Assembly: GCF_003324565.1 (NCBI RefSeq)
Contig: NZ_QOLA01000021.1
Span: 62,001-126,000 of the forward strand
Source: Streptomyces sp. SDr-06
Lineage (GTDB): Bacteria > Actinomycetota > Actinomycetes > Streptomycetales > Streptomycetaceae
Direction: 5' to 3'
DNA: 64,000 nucleotides
A program made the position numbers and the translations under genes. This document shows, piece by piece, positions 14,783-23,697 of this stretch (the first letter of the stretch is position 1; the number at the start of each line of letters is the position of its first letter). Below the pieces are notes generated by a model, which saw nothing but the letters and a program-made list of their open reading frames with translations, ran no database searches and was not told the DNA's origin.

Positions 14783-15934
14783 CTAGCAGTTGGACTGGCT
14801 CGGCTTGCCCGCGAAACGGTCCGCCAGCCAGTTCGCGGCCGGTACCCCGCCCACCGTGACCCCGCCGATGTGGCCGAGCAGCGGCAGCGCGTGCCACTCC
14901 ACGTCCGCGCCCCGGGCGCACCAGTCCGAACGGAGCTGTTGGCCCACCGCGTACGGGATCAGCTCGTCCACCGTGCCGTGGTAGAGGTAGACCGGCGCGT
15001 CCGGGCGGTGGGTGCCGAGCTTCGACTCGGCCAGTCTGGCCTGCCAGTCGGGCTGTTCGAGCGGGTTCTTCACGGTCATGTCGGTGATGTGCTTGAACGA
15101 GCCCACCGTGGTGTCGACGGCCACGCAGTTGTTCCTGAAGTAGTCGACCAGCGCCTTGCCCGCCGGGTTCAGGTACGAGTCGAGCTTCAGCTCGGGGAAG
15201 GCCGCGTTCTGCCCGGCCGCCGCCATGAAGATCAGGCCGGAGCCCAGCCCGCCGTCGTTGGAGGCCGCGACCTTCATGAGGTCGGCCGGCACGCCGCCGG
15301 TCGCGGTGCCCTTCACTTTCAGTTCGGGGGCGTAGGAGTCGTGCAGCTCGGCCGCCCAGCTGCTGGCCTGGCCGCCCTGCGAGTACCCCATGATCCCCAC
15401 GGGTGAGTTGGCGTCGACGCCGGGGATGCCGAGGCGCTCGGCGGCGCGGGCCGCGTCCAGGACGGCGGTGCCCTCGGCGCGGCCGACCGTGTAGGTGTGG
15501 TCGCCGGGCGTGCCCAGGCCCTCGTAGTCGGTGACCGCGACCGCCCAGCCCTTCTGCACGACCTGGTTGATCAGGGTGGCCTCGACGGCCGTCCCGTACG
15601 GGAAGTTGGCGCTCGGCGCGCACGAGTCGGCGAGCCCGACCGTGCCGACCGCGTACGTGACGAGCGGGCGCGGGCCGGTGCGGCCGTCGTTGGGCACGAT
15701 GACCGTCCCGGAGACGGTGTTCGGGCCGCCCTTGGCGGTGGTGGAACGGTAGGTGATGTGCCAGGCCTTGGTGTTGGTCCACTGGCCGGGCAGCGGATGG
15801 AACTCGGTGGGGGACTGGGTGACGATGTCACCCGGCGAGGCGGTCGCCGTGTCGTCGGCGAACGCGGTGGGGGTGGCTGCCGACAGGAGCAGCGCGGCGG
15901 TGAGGGCACCGGCCACTCTGGTACGGACGTGCAT
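14783..15934 (-). CDS. Secreted lipase of the LIP family
   Basis: This 383-residue exported alpha/beta-hydrolase has a signal peptide (MHVRTRVAGALTAALLLSAA, then TPTAFA). The nucleophile elbow GYSQGG lies at about residue 184, with an Asp in HGTVDELIP and His in LLGHIGG as likely triad partners. It resembles secretory lipases (PF03583) that release fatty acids from triacylglycerols or esters. GGGAGAG precedes the ATG. An AraC regulator and a fatty-acyl-CoA ligase lie upstream, and the lipase and ligase promoters share an 11-bp motif, so the group probably works together in using external lipids. Confidence 0.85.
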   Translation of the reverse strand: MHVRTRVAGALTAALLLSAATPTAFADDTATASPGDIVTQSPTEFHPLPGQWTNTKAWHITYRSTTAKGGPNTVSGTVIVPNDGRTGPRPLVTYAVGTVGLADSCAPSANFPYGTAVEATLINQVVQKGWAVAVTDYEGLGTPGDHTYTVGRAEGTAVLDAARAAERLGIPGVDANSPVGIMGYSQGGQASSWAAELHDSYAPELKVKGTATGGVPADLMKVAASNDGGLGSGLIFMAAAGQNAAFPELKLDSYLNPAGKALVDYFRNNCVAVDTTVGSFKHITDMTVKNPLEQPDWQARLAESKLGTHRPDAPVYLYHGTVDELIPYAVGQQLRSDWCARGADVEWHALPLLGHIGGVTVGGVPAANWLADRFAGKPSQSNC

Positions 15935-15992
15935 GCGGCTCTCCCAACGGTCCTATGGGGCGCGGGCAGTTGAGGAGAAGGTAGTGACTGAC

Positions 15993-16003
15993 CGGTAGGT
16001 ACG
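15993..16003 (-). promoter_or_regulatory. 11-bp motif shared by lipase and acyl-CoA ligase promoters
   Basis: Read toward the lipase gene, the sequence is CGTACCTACCG, 58 nt before the start codon. The same 11 bases, in the same orientation to the gene, lie 7 nt before the acyl-CoA ligase start (17164-17174). It may be a binding site for the AraC protein encoded between them, or a shared promoter element. Confidence 0.4.
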
Positions 16004-16079
16004 GAGCTGACCGATCCGCTCAGCTTCACTGACCCCGTCGACGGACGGATGCCTGCCGCTCGCCGACCCCCGGCTGCCC

Positions 16080-17087
16080 TCAGTGGCCCAGGCGGTACGC
16101 GCCCGGCGTCGTCCCCGTCCAGCGGCGGAACGCGCGGTGGAAGCTCGTGTCCTCCGAGAAGCCGAGACGTGCCGCGATCTCGGCGATCGGTTCGCGGCCC
16201 TCCGCCAGGCCCGCGATCGCGGCGTCGCGCCGTACCGCGTCCTTGAGCCGCTGGAACGAGGTGCCCTCCTGGGCGAGGCGGCGGCGCAGGGTCGCGGGGG
16301 ACATGGCGAGGCGGGCGGCCGTCTCGTCGAGGGTGGGCAGCCGGGGCGAGGCGCGCAGGCCGGCCGCCAGCGCCCGGCCCACCTGCTCGCCCACCGTCGT
16401 CCCGTACGCGCGCCGGCTGAGGAGCTCGAAGGGGGAGCGGCGCAGCATCTGCCCGAGGGCGGCCTCGTCGCGCACGAGCGGCGCGGTCAGCCAGTGGGCG
16501 TCGAACACCGCCTCCGTACGGGAGTCCCCGAACCGGACCGGGCAGCCGAACAGCGACGCGTACTCGTCCTTGTGCGGGGGCGGCGGATAGCCGAAGGACG
16601 CGCGGGTGAGCGGGATGCGGCGGCCCACCAGCCAGCTGCACAGGCGGTGCCAGATGATCACGAGGCACTCGGTCAGGAAGCGGTCCTCGTCCTGGCCCGC
16701 CAGATCGCCGCGCACGGTGAACACCGCGGTGGGGCCGGTGACTTCGAGAGCGAGGTCGGGGCCGTGCGGGAACAGCCCGTAGAAGGCGGTGCCGCGCCGC
16801 ATCGCGCCGCCGAGGTCGCGGCAGCCGAGCGCGGCGTGGCACATCATCGCGAAGGTGCCGGGGCGGCTGGGGGCGGCGCCCAGCCCCAGGAACTCGTCCC
16901 CGGTCGCCCGGTACAGGGCGCGGAAGAGCTGCGCGAACTGGGCCGGGGTGACGCGCGCCCGGTCGTCCCCGAGCAGCAGCGGGGGGATGCCGGACGCCTG
17001 GAGCAGCGGCACGGTGTCGATGCCGTGCCGCACGGCGCCGCGCAGCACGGCCCGCACATGGTGCACGGTGATCGTCGGCTTCGCCAT
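16080..17087 (-). CDS. AraC-family regulator of the lipase/acyl-CoA ligase group
   Basis: This 335-residue protein has an N-terminal arabinose-binding-like AraC_N domain of the OruR/ArgR type (PF12625, about residues 20-200). The C-terminal pair of HTH motifs is LPTLDETAARLAMSPATLRR and EIAARLGFSEDTSFHRAFRR, with the closing WTGTTPGAYR. ATG 17087 is preferred; TTG 17093 would add two residues. The gene is divergent from the acyl-CoA ligase and transcribed toward the lipase. Regulators of this subfamily often control lipid or amino-acid breakdown, which fits the neighbours. Confidence 0.87.
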   Translation of the reverse strand: MAKPTITVHHVRAVLRGAVRHGIDTVPLLQASGIPPLLLGDDRARVTPAQFAQLFRALYRATGDEFLGLGAAPSRPGTFAMMCHAALGCRDLGGAMRRGTAFYGLFPHGPDLALEVTGPTAVFTVRGDLAGQDEDRFLTECLVIIWHRLCSWLVGRRIPLTRASFGYPPPPHKDEYASLFGCPVRFGDSRTEAVFDAHWLTAPLVRDEAALGQMLRRSPFELLSRRAYGTTVGEQVGRALAAGLRASPRLPTLDETAARLAMSPATLRRRLAQEGTSFQRLKDAVRRDAAIAGLAEGREPIAEIAARLGFSEDTSFHRAFRRWTGTTPGAYRLGH

Positions 17088-17130
17088 GGTCAACGACGGT
17101 AGCGGGGTTGAGCGGTGCGGTCAGCCGGGG

Positions 17131-17175
17131 TGACGTTTCCCGTCATCCCGCCCGGCTCGATGTCGTACCTACCGT
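17131..17175 (+). promoter_or_regulatory. Acyl-CoA ligase promoter region with inverted repeat and -10 box
   Basis: TGACGTTTCCCGTCA (17131-17145) is a perfect 5-5-5 inverted repeat. The shared motif CGTACCTACCG is at 17164-17174. TACCGT (17170-17175) ends 6 nt before ATG 17182, which suggests a leaderless transcript. There is no Shine-Dalgarno. Confidence 0.45.
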
Positions 17176-17181
17176 CGGGTC

Positions 17182-18918
17182 ATGACCCCCCAGAGCCCGC
17201 ACCAGCGCCCGCGCCCCGAGACGCTCGCCGTGTTCGCCGAATGGGCCGCCGGACGCCACCCGGACCAGCCGGCCCTCAGGTTCCGCGACGCGGACGGGGG
17301 CTGGGCGTCGGTCACCTACGCCGAACTGCGCGACACCGTGCGCCGCACCGCGCGCGGCCTGCTCTCGCTCGGCATCGGGAGGGGCGACCGGGTGGCGATC
17401 CTCGCGGAGACCCGGCCCGAGTGGACGTACGCGCATCTCGCCTGCCTGGCGGTGGGAGCGGTGGTGGTGCCGGTGTATCCGACGGCGGGTGACGAGGAGG
17501 CCACCTGGGTCCTCGCCGACTCCGCGGCGAAGGCGGTCGTCTGCGAGGGGCCTCGGGAGGCGGCCCGGGTGGAGGGGCTGCGCGGGAAGCTGCCCGCGCT
17601 CGCCCATGTCCTGCTGATGACCGGCGTCCCGGAGGGGAGCGCGGTGCCGCTCGCCTCGCTGTCGGCCGACGCCGTGCCGCTCGCCGACCTGGCGGCCCGG
17701 TCCGCCTCCGTGCGGCCGCAGGACGACGCCGAGCTCGTCTACACCTCCGGCACCACCGGGCCGCCCAAGGGCTGCCGCCTCACGCACGGAAACATGGGCG
17801 CCGTCCAGGACGCGACGCTGCACCTCATCGAGGGCGGGCCCGGCGACCGCACCTACCTCTATCTGCCGCTGGCGCACCTGCTCGCCCAGCTGATCCAGTT
17901 CTCCACGCTCCTGTACGGCGGCGAGCTCTGCTACTTCGGCGGCCGGATCGAGGACGTGGTCGGCGAACTCGCCGAGGCGCAGCCGACCCATCTGCCGTCC
18001 GTGCCACGGCTGTTCGAGAAGGTCTACTCGGTGGTGCGCTCGCTCGCCGAGGCGGAGGAGGGCGGCGGGGAGCGGTTCGACGCGGCGGTCGCGGTCGGCG
18101 TGCTCGCGGCGGACGGGATGCTTCCGCCCGAGCGGCGGGCCGCGTACGAGGCCGCGGACGAGTCGCTGTTCAGCCTGGTCAGAGCGGCCTTCGGCGGCCG
18201 CCTCCGCTGGGCCCTGACCGGCGGCGCCCCGATCGACACGGCGGTCCTGGACTTCCTGCGGGCCTGCGGGATCCAGGTCTTCGAGGGGTACGGGATGACC
18301 GAGTCCGCGGGCGTGATCTCGCTCAACCATCCGGGCGCGGTGCGCTACGGCACGGTGGGCCGGCCGGTCTCGGGGTGCGAGGTGAGGATCGCGCCCGACG
18401 GGGAGGTGCTGGCCCGGGGGCCGATGGTCTTCCCCGGCTACCACGCGAACGAACCGGGCACCGCGGACGCCCTGGACGCGGACGGCTGGCTGCACACGGG
18501 GGATCTGGGTGCGCTTGACGCGGACGGCTACCTGACGATCACCGGCCGCAAGAAGGACCTGATCATCACCTCCGCCGGGAAGAACCTGACCCCCTCGCAC
18601 GTGGAACTGGCCGTCGAGCGGTCCCGGATCGTCTCGCACGCGGTGCTGGCGGGCGACCGGCGGCCGTACCCGGTCGCCCTGATCACGGTGGACGCGCAGG
18701 AGGCGGCGGGGCTGAGCGAGGCGGAGGTCCGCGCGCGGGTCCAGGAGGCGGTCTCGGCGGCCAACGCGCAGGTGTCCCGTCCCGCGCGGATCCGGGGGTT
18801 CGCGGTTCTGCCGCGGGAGTTTTCCGTGGAGCGGGGGGAGCTGACGCCGACGCTCAAGGTTCGGCGGGGGGTGGTGCTTGCGCGGTACGCGGCGGAGGTG
18901 GACCGCCTGTACGCCTGA
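17182..18918 (+). CDS. Long-chain fatty acid-CoA ligase (AMP-forming)
   Basis: This 578-residue adenylate-forming enzyme activates fatty acids with ATP and CoA. Motifs in order are the phosphate loop YTSGTTGPPKGC (about residues 187-198), GYGMTES near 370, the hinge-region Asp in DGWLHTGDLG near 435, and GRKKDLIITSAGKNL near 455. Length and motif layout match FadD-type long-chain ligases. The start is ATG 17182. The neighbouring secreted lipase and AraC regulator suggest it activates fatty acids released outside the cell. Confidence 0.9.
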   Translation: MTPQSPHQRPRPETLAVFAEWAAGRHPDQPALRFRDADGGWASVTYAELRDTVRRTARGLLSLGIGRGDRVAILAETRPEWTYAHLACLAVGAVVVPVYPTAGDEEATWVLADSAAKAVVCEGPREAARVEGLRGKLPALAHVLLMTGVPEGSAVPLASLSADAVPLADLAARSASVRPQDDAELVYTSGTTGPPKGCRLTHGNMGAVQDATLHLIEGGPGDRTYLYLPLAHLLAQLIQFSTLLYGGELCYFGGRIEDVVGELAEAQPTHLPSVPRLFEKVYSVVRSLAEAEEGGGERFDAAVAVGVLAADGMLPPERRAAYEAADESLFSLVRAAFGGRLRWALTGGAPIDTAVLDFLRACGIQVFEGYGMTESAGVISLNHPGAVRYGTVGRPVSGCEVRIAPDGEVLARGPMVFPGYHANEPGTADALDADGWLHTGDLGALDADGYLTITGRKKDLIITSAGKNLTPSHVELAVERSRIVSHAVLAGDRRPYPVALITVDAQEAAGLSEAEVRARVQEAVSAANAQVSRPARIRGFAVLPREFSVERGELTPTLKVRRGVVLARYAAEVDRLYA

Positions 18919-19095
18919 GCCCCGCCGGGCGGGACGGCTCTGGGGGTGCCCAGGCCCCGAGGCGGCGGCGTTCTGGGCGGTGCCCAGGCCCGAGGGTGCA
19001 GCCGTTCTGGGCGGTGCCCAGACCCCCCGAGGGTGGGTGTTCGGCTGCGGATCGTGGGGCTTGTTCGCGCAGTTCCCCGCGCCCCTGGGGGTCTG
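18919..19095. repeat. Intergenic GC-rich repeats
   Basis: Variants of CTGGG(C)GGTGCCCAG with CCCGAGG appear about three times between 18939 and 19030. One reverse copy of GTTCCCCGCGCCCCT follows at 19072-19086. These fill most of the gap after the acyl-CoA ligase gene; 19096-19146 holds nothing I can identify. Confidence 0.7.
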
Positions 19096-19146
19096 GGCTT
19101 GGCCAGCGCTGCCCAGGAGGGGGCCTGGTTCTTTGGGGGAAAAGGC

Positions 19147-19177
19147 AGGAGCCCCGGTCCGGGCGGACGGGGCTCCT
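19147..19177 (-). terminator. Hairpin terminator after the cold-shock gene
   Basis: AGGAGCCCCG (19147-19156) pairs perfectly with CGGGGCTCCT (19168-19177) around an 11-nt loop. It lies 38 bp beyond the stop of the minus-strand cold-shock gene. Confidence 0.75.
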
Positions 19178-19215
19178 TGGGTACTGCTAAGTCAGCGATC
19201 GCCAACCCGGGCAAG

Positions 19216-19419
19216 TTAGGCCGGGGTGACGTTCTCCGCCTGCGGGCCCTTCGGGCCCTGGGTGACGTCGAAGTTCACGACCTGGTTCTCCTCCAGGGAG
19301 CGGAAACCAGACGCGTTGATCGCGGAGTAGTGGACGAAGACATCCGGGCCGCCGCCGTCCTGGGCGATGAAGCCGAAGCCCTTTTCAGCGTTGAACCACT
19401 TCACGGTTCCGGTAGCCAT
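19216..19419 (-). CDS. Cold-shock domain protein
   Basis: This 67-residue CspA-family protein is a single OB-fold RNA/DNA-binding domain. The RNP1 motif KGFGFI and RNP2-like DVFVHYSAI are intact, and the start MATGTVKWFNAEKG is typical. It probably acts as an RNA chaperone. ATG 19419 follows a strong AAGGAGGG. The upstream leader contains a hairpin followed by a T-rich stretch, so expression may be attenuated. Confidence 0.95.
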   Translation of the reverse strand: MATGTVKWFNAEKGFGFIAQDGGGPDVFVHYSAINASGFRSLEENQVVNFDVTQGPKGPQAENVTPA

Positions 19420-19472
19420 AAGCCCTCCTTGGGCCAAAGGGTTGCCCTGCTCCAGAACCTGCAAACAAGTCT

Positions 19473-19512
19473 GAAAACTACAAAAGCCTGCGGGTTACAT
19501 GCTCCGCAGGCT
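19473..19512 (-). promoter_or_regulatory. Hairpin plus T-tract in the cold-shock gene leader (possible attenuator)
   Basis: AGCCTGCGG (19485-19493) pairs perfectly with CCGCAGGCT (19504-19512). On the minus strand this 9-bp hairpin is followed by TTTTGTAGTTTTC. It has the form of an intrinsic terminator about 65-95 nt before the start codon. In cold-shock mRNAs such leaders respond to temperature, but that is inference here. Confidence 0.5.
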
Positions 19513-19760
19513 CTGTACTGCAAGGGAAACCAAACTGCAACTTGCGCTGAGCGTAGCACGCAGCTCAGGTGCTGCGGTAGAGGGAAAGATCACTCCGCCC
19601 GGACGTTTGACCGGCGGCTGAGCAGGTGATCAAGAGCCCCCTCAAGGCACCCCGAGAGCCACTTTGGAAGGCACCCCGCGAGGCCCCTCGCGCGCCCCTC
19701 CGCCGACACCCCCGAACACCCCCGGCAGGGCCCGGCGCCGTCCACGGAATGGGACGGGTC

Positions 19761-19766
19761 TAGCCT
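19761..19766 (+). promoter_or_regulatory. Predicted -10 box of a leaderless promoter for mqnA
   Basis: TAGCCT fits TANNNT and ends 6 nt before GTG 19773. No Shine-Dalgarno is present. I see nothing else distinct in the GC-rich 19560-19760 stretch except a repeated AGGCACCCCG. Confidence 0.5.
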
Positions 19767-19772
19767 CGCCAT

Positions 19773-20639
19773 GTGGACAATTCAACCAGCCCCCAGCACC
19801 AAGGCGGCCGGCCGCGCGTCGGTCACATCCAGTTCCTCAACTGCCTGCCCCTGTACTGGGGCCTGGCCCGGACGGGAACGCTGCTCGACCTGGAGCTGAC
19901 CAAGGACAGCCCGGAGAAGCTCAGCGAGCAGCTGGTGGGCGGCGACCTGGACATCGCACCGATCACCCTCGTGGAGTTCCTGCGCAACGCCGACGACCTG
20001 GTCGCCTTCCCCGACATCGCGGTGGGCTGCGACGGGCCCGTCATGTCCTGCGTGATCGTCTCCCAGCGTCCCCTGGAGGACCTGGACCGGGCCCGGGTCG
20101 CGCTCGGCTCCACCTCGCGGACCTCCGTACGCCTGGCGCAGCTGCTGCTCGCCGAGCGGTACCAGGTCGCCCCGGACTACTACACGTGCCCACCCGACCT
20201 CGGCCTGATGATGCGCGAGGCGGACGCCGCCGTGCTGATCGGGGACGCCGCGCTGCGGGCCTCGCTGCACGACGCGCCCCGGCTCGGGCTCCAGGTCCAC
20301 GACCTGGGCGCGATGTGGAAGGAGTGGACGGGGCTCCCGTTCGTCTTCGCCGTGTGGGCCGCCCGCAAGGACTACCTGGCCCGCGAGCCCGAGCTCGTCC
20401 AGCAGGTGCACGAGGCGTTCCTCGCCTCGCGGGACCTGTCCCTGGAGGAGGTCGGCAAGGTGGCCGAGCAGGCCGCCCGCTGGGAGGTCTTCGACGCCGA
20501 CCTCCTGGAGCGCTACTTCACGACGCTCGACTTCCGCTTCGGGGCCCAACAGCTCGAAGGAGTACGGGAGTTCGCCCGGCGGACCGGACCGACCACCGGG
20601 TTCCCGGCGGACGTGAACGTGGAGCTGCTCGCCCCGTAG
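19773..20639 (+). CDS. mqnA: Chorismate dehydratase MqnA
   Basis: MqnA converts chorismate to 3-[(1-carboxyvinyl)oxy]benzoate, the first step of the futalosine menaquinone pathway. This 288-residue protein has the periplasmic-binding-protein-like fold of the family. GHIQFLNCLPLYWGL is at the N-terminus, GGDLDIAPITLVEFL near residue 60, and the SRTSVRLAQLL substrate loop near residue 115. GTG 19773 starts the protein and a -10-like TAGCCT lies 6 nt upstream, so the mRNA is probably leaderless. It feeds MqnE, encoded about 15 kb upstream. Confidence 0.93.
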   Translation: MDNSTSPQHQGGRPRVGHIQFLNCLPLYWGLARTGTLLDLELTKDSPEKLSEQLVGGDLDIAPITLVEFLRNADDLVAFPDIAVGCDGPVMSCVIVSQRPLEDLDRARVALGSTSRTSVRLAQLLLAERYQVAPDYYTCPPDLGLMMREADAAVLIGDAALRASLHDAPRLGLQVHDLGAMWKEWTGLPFVFAVWAARKDYLAREPELVQQVHEAFLASRDLSLEEVGKVAEQAARWEVFDADLLERYFTTLDFRFGAQQLEGVREFARRTGPTTGFPADVNVELLAP

Positions 20640-20670
20640 GGCCCGCGGTTCGGTCCGTGGGGCCCGCGGT

Positions 20671-21717
20671 TCAGGAGGAGGGGACCGGGGCGAGCATCTG
20701 CTTGCTGATCCACTCCATGGTCCCCTCGCCCATGCCCTTCACATAGGTGTGGGCGTTGTGGGTGCCGCCCTCGATCATCTGGAGGCGGGTCTTGACCGGG
20801 CCCTTGCCGTACGTGTCGATGAACTTCCGCACGCTCGGCACGACGGTGCCCTCCTTGGTGCCCACCTGGAAGGCGAGGGCGACCTCGGGGCCCTTCTGGT
20901 CGATGAGGTCCTGGGCCAGCTTCTCCGGGTTGTTCGCCTGCTTCTCGGCCTCGTGGCCGGCCCACAGCGGGGAGTCCGGCACGATGTCCGGGCCCGAGGC
21001 GATCGCGGCCTTGAACAGGTCGGGCCGCTTGAGCACCGACTTCAGGCCGACGAAGCCGCCGGACGAGGAGCCCATGAAGGCCCAGCCGTCCCGGGACTTG
21101 AACGTACGGAAGTTGGCCCTCACCAGGTCCGGCACGTCCTCGGTCATCCAGGTGCCCATCTTGGGCTGGCCCGGGATGTCACTGCCGTCGTAGTAGTGCT
21201 TGGCGTCCGGGTTGAGGACCGGCATGACGACGATGAACGGCAGACTCTTGCCGGTCTTCGACCACTCGCTGATGCTGCTCTGGAGCTTGAGGTCGGTGCC
21301 CATCCAGTAGTTCTTGGGGTAACCGTTTCCTCCCGGTAGCGCGATGAGCACCGGGAAGCCGCTGTCCTTGTACTTCTCGTCGAAGTACTGCTGCGGCGCC
21401 CACACCCACACCTTGCCGGTGAACCCGGACTTGGCGCCCTTGAGCGTGGTCACGCCGATCTTGGTGCCGTCGCCGAGGCTGCTCTGCGTGGTGAACTCGG
21501 CCTTAGGGCCGGTGGGCAGCAGCGTCTGCGATGCCGCCCCGTTCTTCGCGGGGGCGTCGGCGCCCTTCTTCCCGCCCTGCGGCGAGGGGTTGGCCGGCGG
21601 GCTGCTCGGACCCGAGTCGAAGCTGACCGGCTTGCCCTCGTCGGAACAGCCGCTGACCAGCACGACCGCGCCTATGACGGCGGCTGCTATCAGAGCGGCG
21701 GGGCGGCGACGGTTCAT
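20671..21717 (-). CDS. Lipoprotein alpha/beta-hydrolase (esterase D family)
   Basis: This 348-residue protein carries a lipoprotein signal peptide (IAAAVIGAVVLVSGC, lipobox VSGC with Cys at about residue 24). A Pro/Ser/Gly-rich linker follows, then an esterase-D-type hydrolase domain from about residue 75. The nucleophile is in GSSSGG at about residue 219; LALPGGNGYPKNYW matches the oxyanion region and GGTHNAHTY supplies the His. Related proteins include mycolyltransferase-like and S-formylglutathione-hydrolase-like enzymes. It should act on an ester at the outer membrane face. The substrate is unknown. Confidence 0.82.
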   Translation of the reverse strand: MNRRRPAALIAAAVIGAVVLVSGCSDEGKPVSFDSGPSSPPANPSPQGGKKGADAPAKNGAASQTLLPTGPKAEFTTQSSLGDGTKIGVTTLKGAKSGFTGKVWVWAPQQYFDEKYKDSGFPVLIALPGGNGYPKNYWMGTDLKLQSSISEWSKTGKSLPFIVVMPVLNPDAKHYYDGSDIPGQPKMGTWMTEDVPDLVRANFRTFKSRDGWAFMGSSSGGFVGLKSVLKRPDLFKAAIASGPDIVPDSPLWAGHEAEKQANNPEKLAQDLIDQKGPEVALAFQVGTKEGTVVPSVRKFIDTYGKGPVKTRLQMIEGGTHNAHTYVKGMGEGTMEWISKQMLAPVPSS

Positions 21718-21954
21718 TTCGGGGCTCCGTGATTCTGGGGTCCGGCGGCGGGCTCGGGGCGGGTCCCGCGGGGCGCCTCGGGCGGTGATTCGGGTGATTA
21801 CGCACGAACTACGCCAGTCAAGAGGGCGGAACCCGCCATTCGGTTCGCTCGTACAGGCATCGGTTCAGTCTCGGTTGAGGGTGATCCCGCGCACGTCCGG
21901 CTCTACGCTGCTGTCGGACCGGCATGACCAGGTGGGCGTTGGGGGAGCACCGCG

Positions 21955-23697
21955 ATGCAGTCGTTGCAGCCGTTGGAAGCGGGCGAACCACAGACGATCG
22001 GTGCCTACCGGCTGCTCGGCCGACTCGGGGCGGGCGGCATGGGCCGGGTCTACCTGGGCCGCAGTGCGGGCGGCCGCACGGTCGCCGTCAAGGTGGTGCA
22101 CCCACACTTCGCCCTCGACGAACAGTTCCGGGCGCGCTTTCGGCACGAGGTCGAGGCGGCCCGGCGGGTGGGCGGCGACTGGACCGCGCCGGTGCTCGAC
22201 GCGGACCCGGAGGCGCCGGTTCCGTGGGTGGCGACGGGCTATGTCGCGGGGCCCTCGCTGACCCAGGCGGTCGGCGACCGCGGCCCGCTTCCCGAGCACT
22301 CGGTACGCGTGCTGGGCGCCGGCCTCGCCGAGGCGCTGGCCGCCGTGCACGCGCTGGGCCTGGTCCACCGCGACGTCAAGCCGTCGAACGTGCTGCTCAC
22401 CCTCGACGGCCCCCGCCTCATCGACTTCGGCATCGCGCGCGCCACCGACGGCACCGCCTCGCTCACCGCGACCGGCGTCTCCATCGGCTCGCCCGGCTAC
22501 ATGTCGCCCGAGCAGATCCTCGGCCGGGGCGTTACCGGCGCCGCCGACGTGTTCTCGCTCGGCGCGGTCCTCGCCTACGCGGCGACCGGCGAGCCGCCCT
22601 TCCCCGGCGACTCGTCGGCCGCCCTCCTCTACAAGGTGGTGCACGAGACGCCCGAGCTGGGCGCGGCCCTCACCGGCGAGCTGCGCGAGGCGGTCGCGGA
22701 CTGCCTGGCCAAGGACCCGGCGGACCGTCCGGCCCCCGCCTCCCTCGCGGCCCGGCTCGCCCCGGCCGGGGCGGCGGCGCTGGTGCGCGGCGGCTGGCTG
22801 CCCGGCCCGCTCGTGGAGGAGGTCAGCCGGTCCGCCGTGCGCCTGCTCGACCTGGAGCCCGAGCAGGCGGTGAGCGGCTCGGGACCGATCCCGTTCAGCA
22901 GCCCGGCCATCGGCGGGAGCCGGGCGCAGGACACGGGCCCCGCGGCGGGTGCGTTCGGCCCGCCGGACGCCTCGTACGGCAGGGACCTCCCCGGTCCCCG
23001 CACGCCCCCGCCGCCCACCGCCCCGCCGCACCCCGCCGACCGGGGCCCGCGCGTCGCCCTCTCCGTCTCGACCGCCGCCGAACCGGGCGAACGCGGCCGC
23101 GGCCGCAGGGTCAGCTGCACGGTGGCCCTCGCCGTGGCGGGCGCGCTCGCCGCCGTCACGGTGGGCGCGGCGTTCCTCTTCGACCTGCTGCCGGGCGGCG
23201 GCGCGAACCACACCGGCGCCAGGCCGCCCGCCGCCAGTTCGTCGACGGGCTCGGGCCAGTCGTCCGACCCGGGCGCGGGCGAGCCGACCGGGGACGGGAC
23301 GCCGTCGCCCTCCGGGTCCCAACTGGCAGCTCTTCCACAGGAGTTCGTCGGCACCTGGCAGGGGCCGACCACGGAACGGAGCACCGGGCAGCCGCACGGC
23401 ACGATCGCCGCGGCCTTCACGGCGGGCAGGACGGGCAGCGACGTGGTCCGTACGACCTCGACGATCGACCTGCTCGGCACGAAGGTGGAGTGCCACGGCG
23501 TGGGCAAGCTGCTCTCGGCCACCGCGAGCGAGGTGCGCATCGAGGAGCGCACCGACCCGGCGAACCCCGGCACCGCGGGCCTGTGCACCTCCGGCACCGC
23601 CGAACTCGTCTTCACCCTGAGCGCCGACGGCAAGGTCACGTACCAGTCCGAGGAGGCGGCCGCCGGAAAGCCGTCCGGCATTCTGACGAAGCAGTGA
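21955..23697 (+). CDS. Receptor-type Ser/Thr protein kinase
   Basis: This 580-residue protein has a complete eukaryotic-type kinase domain: GAGGMG (25-30), K46, HRDVKPSN (138-145), DFG (157-159), and GSPGYMSPEQ near 180. A Pro-rich juxtamembrane region precedes one membrane helix (about 385-405). A Ser/Gly/Pro linker follows, and then an external domain of about 120 residues starting EFVGTWQG. The external domain is not PASTA and may sense a small ligand. GGGGGAG lies 7 nt before ATG 21955. Its stop overlaps the start of the prepilin-peptidase gene (GTGA), so the two are translated together. Confidence 0.9.
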   Translation: MQSLQPLEAGEPQTIGAYRLLGRLGAGGMGRVYLGRSAGGRTVAVKVVHPHFALDEQFRARFRHEVEAARRVGGDWTAPVLDADPEAPVPWVATGYVAGPSLTQAVGDRGPLPEHSVRVLGAGLAEALAAVHALGLVHRDVKPSNVLLTLDGPRLIDFGIARATDGTASLTATGVSIGSPGYMSPEQILGRGVTGAADVFSLGAVLAYAATGEPPFPGDSSAALLYKVVHETPELGAALTGELREAVADCLAKDPADRPAPASLAARLAPAGAAALVRGGWLPGPLVEEVSRSAVRLLDLEPEQAVSGSGPIPFSSPAIGGSRAQDTGPAAGAFGPPDASYGRDLPGPRTPPPPTAPPHPADRGPRVALSVSTAAEPGERGRGRRVSCTVALAVAGALAAVTVGAAFLFDLLPGGGANHTGARPPAASSSTGSGQSSDPGAGEPTGDGTPSPSGSQLAALPQEFVGTWQGPTTERSTGQPHGTIAAAFTAGRTGSDVVRTTSTIDLLGTKVECHGVGKLLSATASEVRIEERTDPANPGTAGLCTSGTAELVFTLSADGKVTYQSEEAAAGKPSGILTKQ

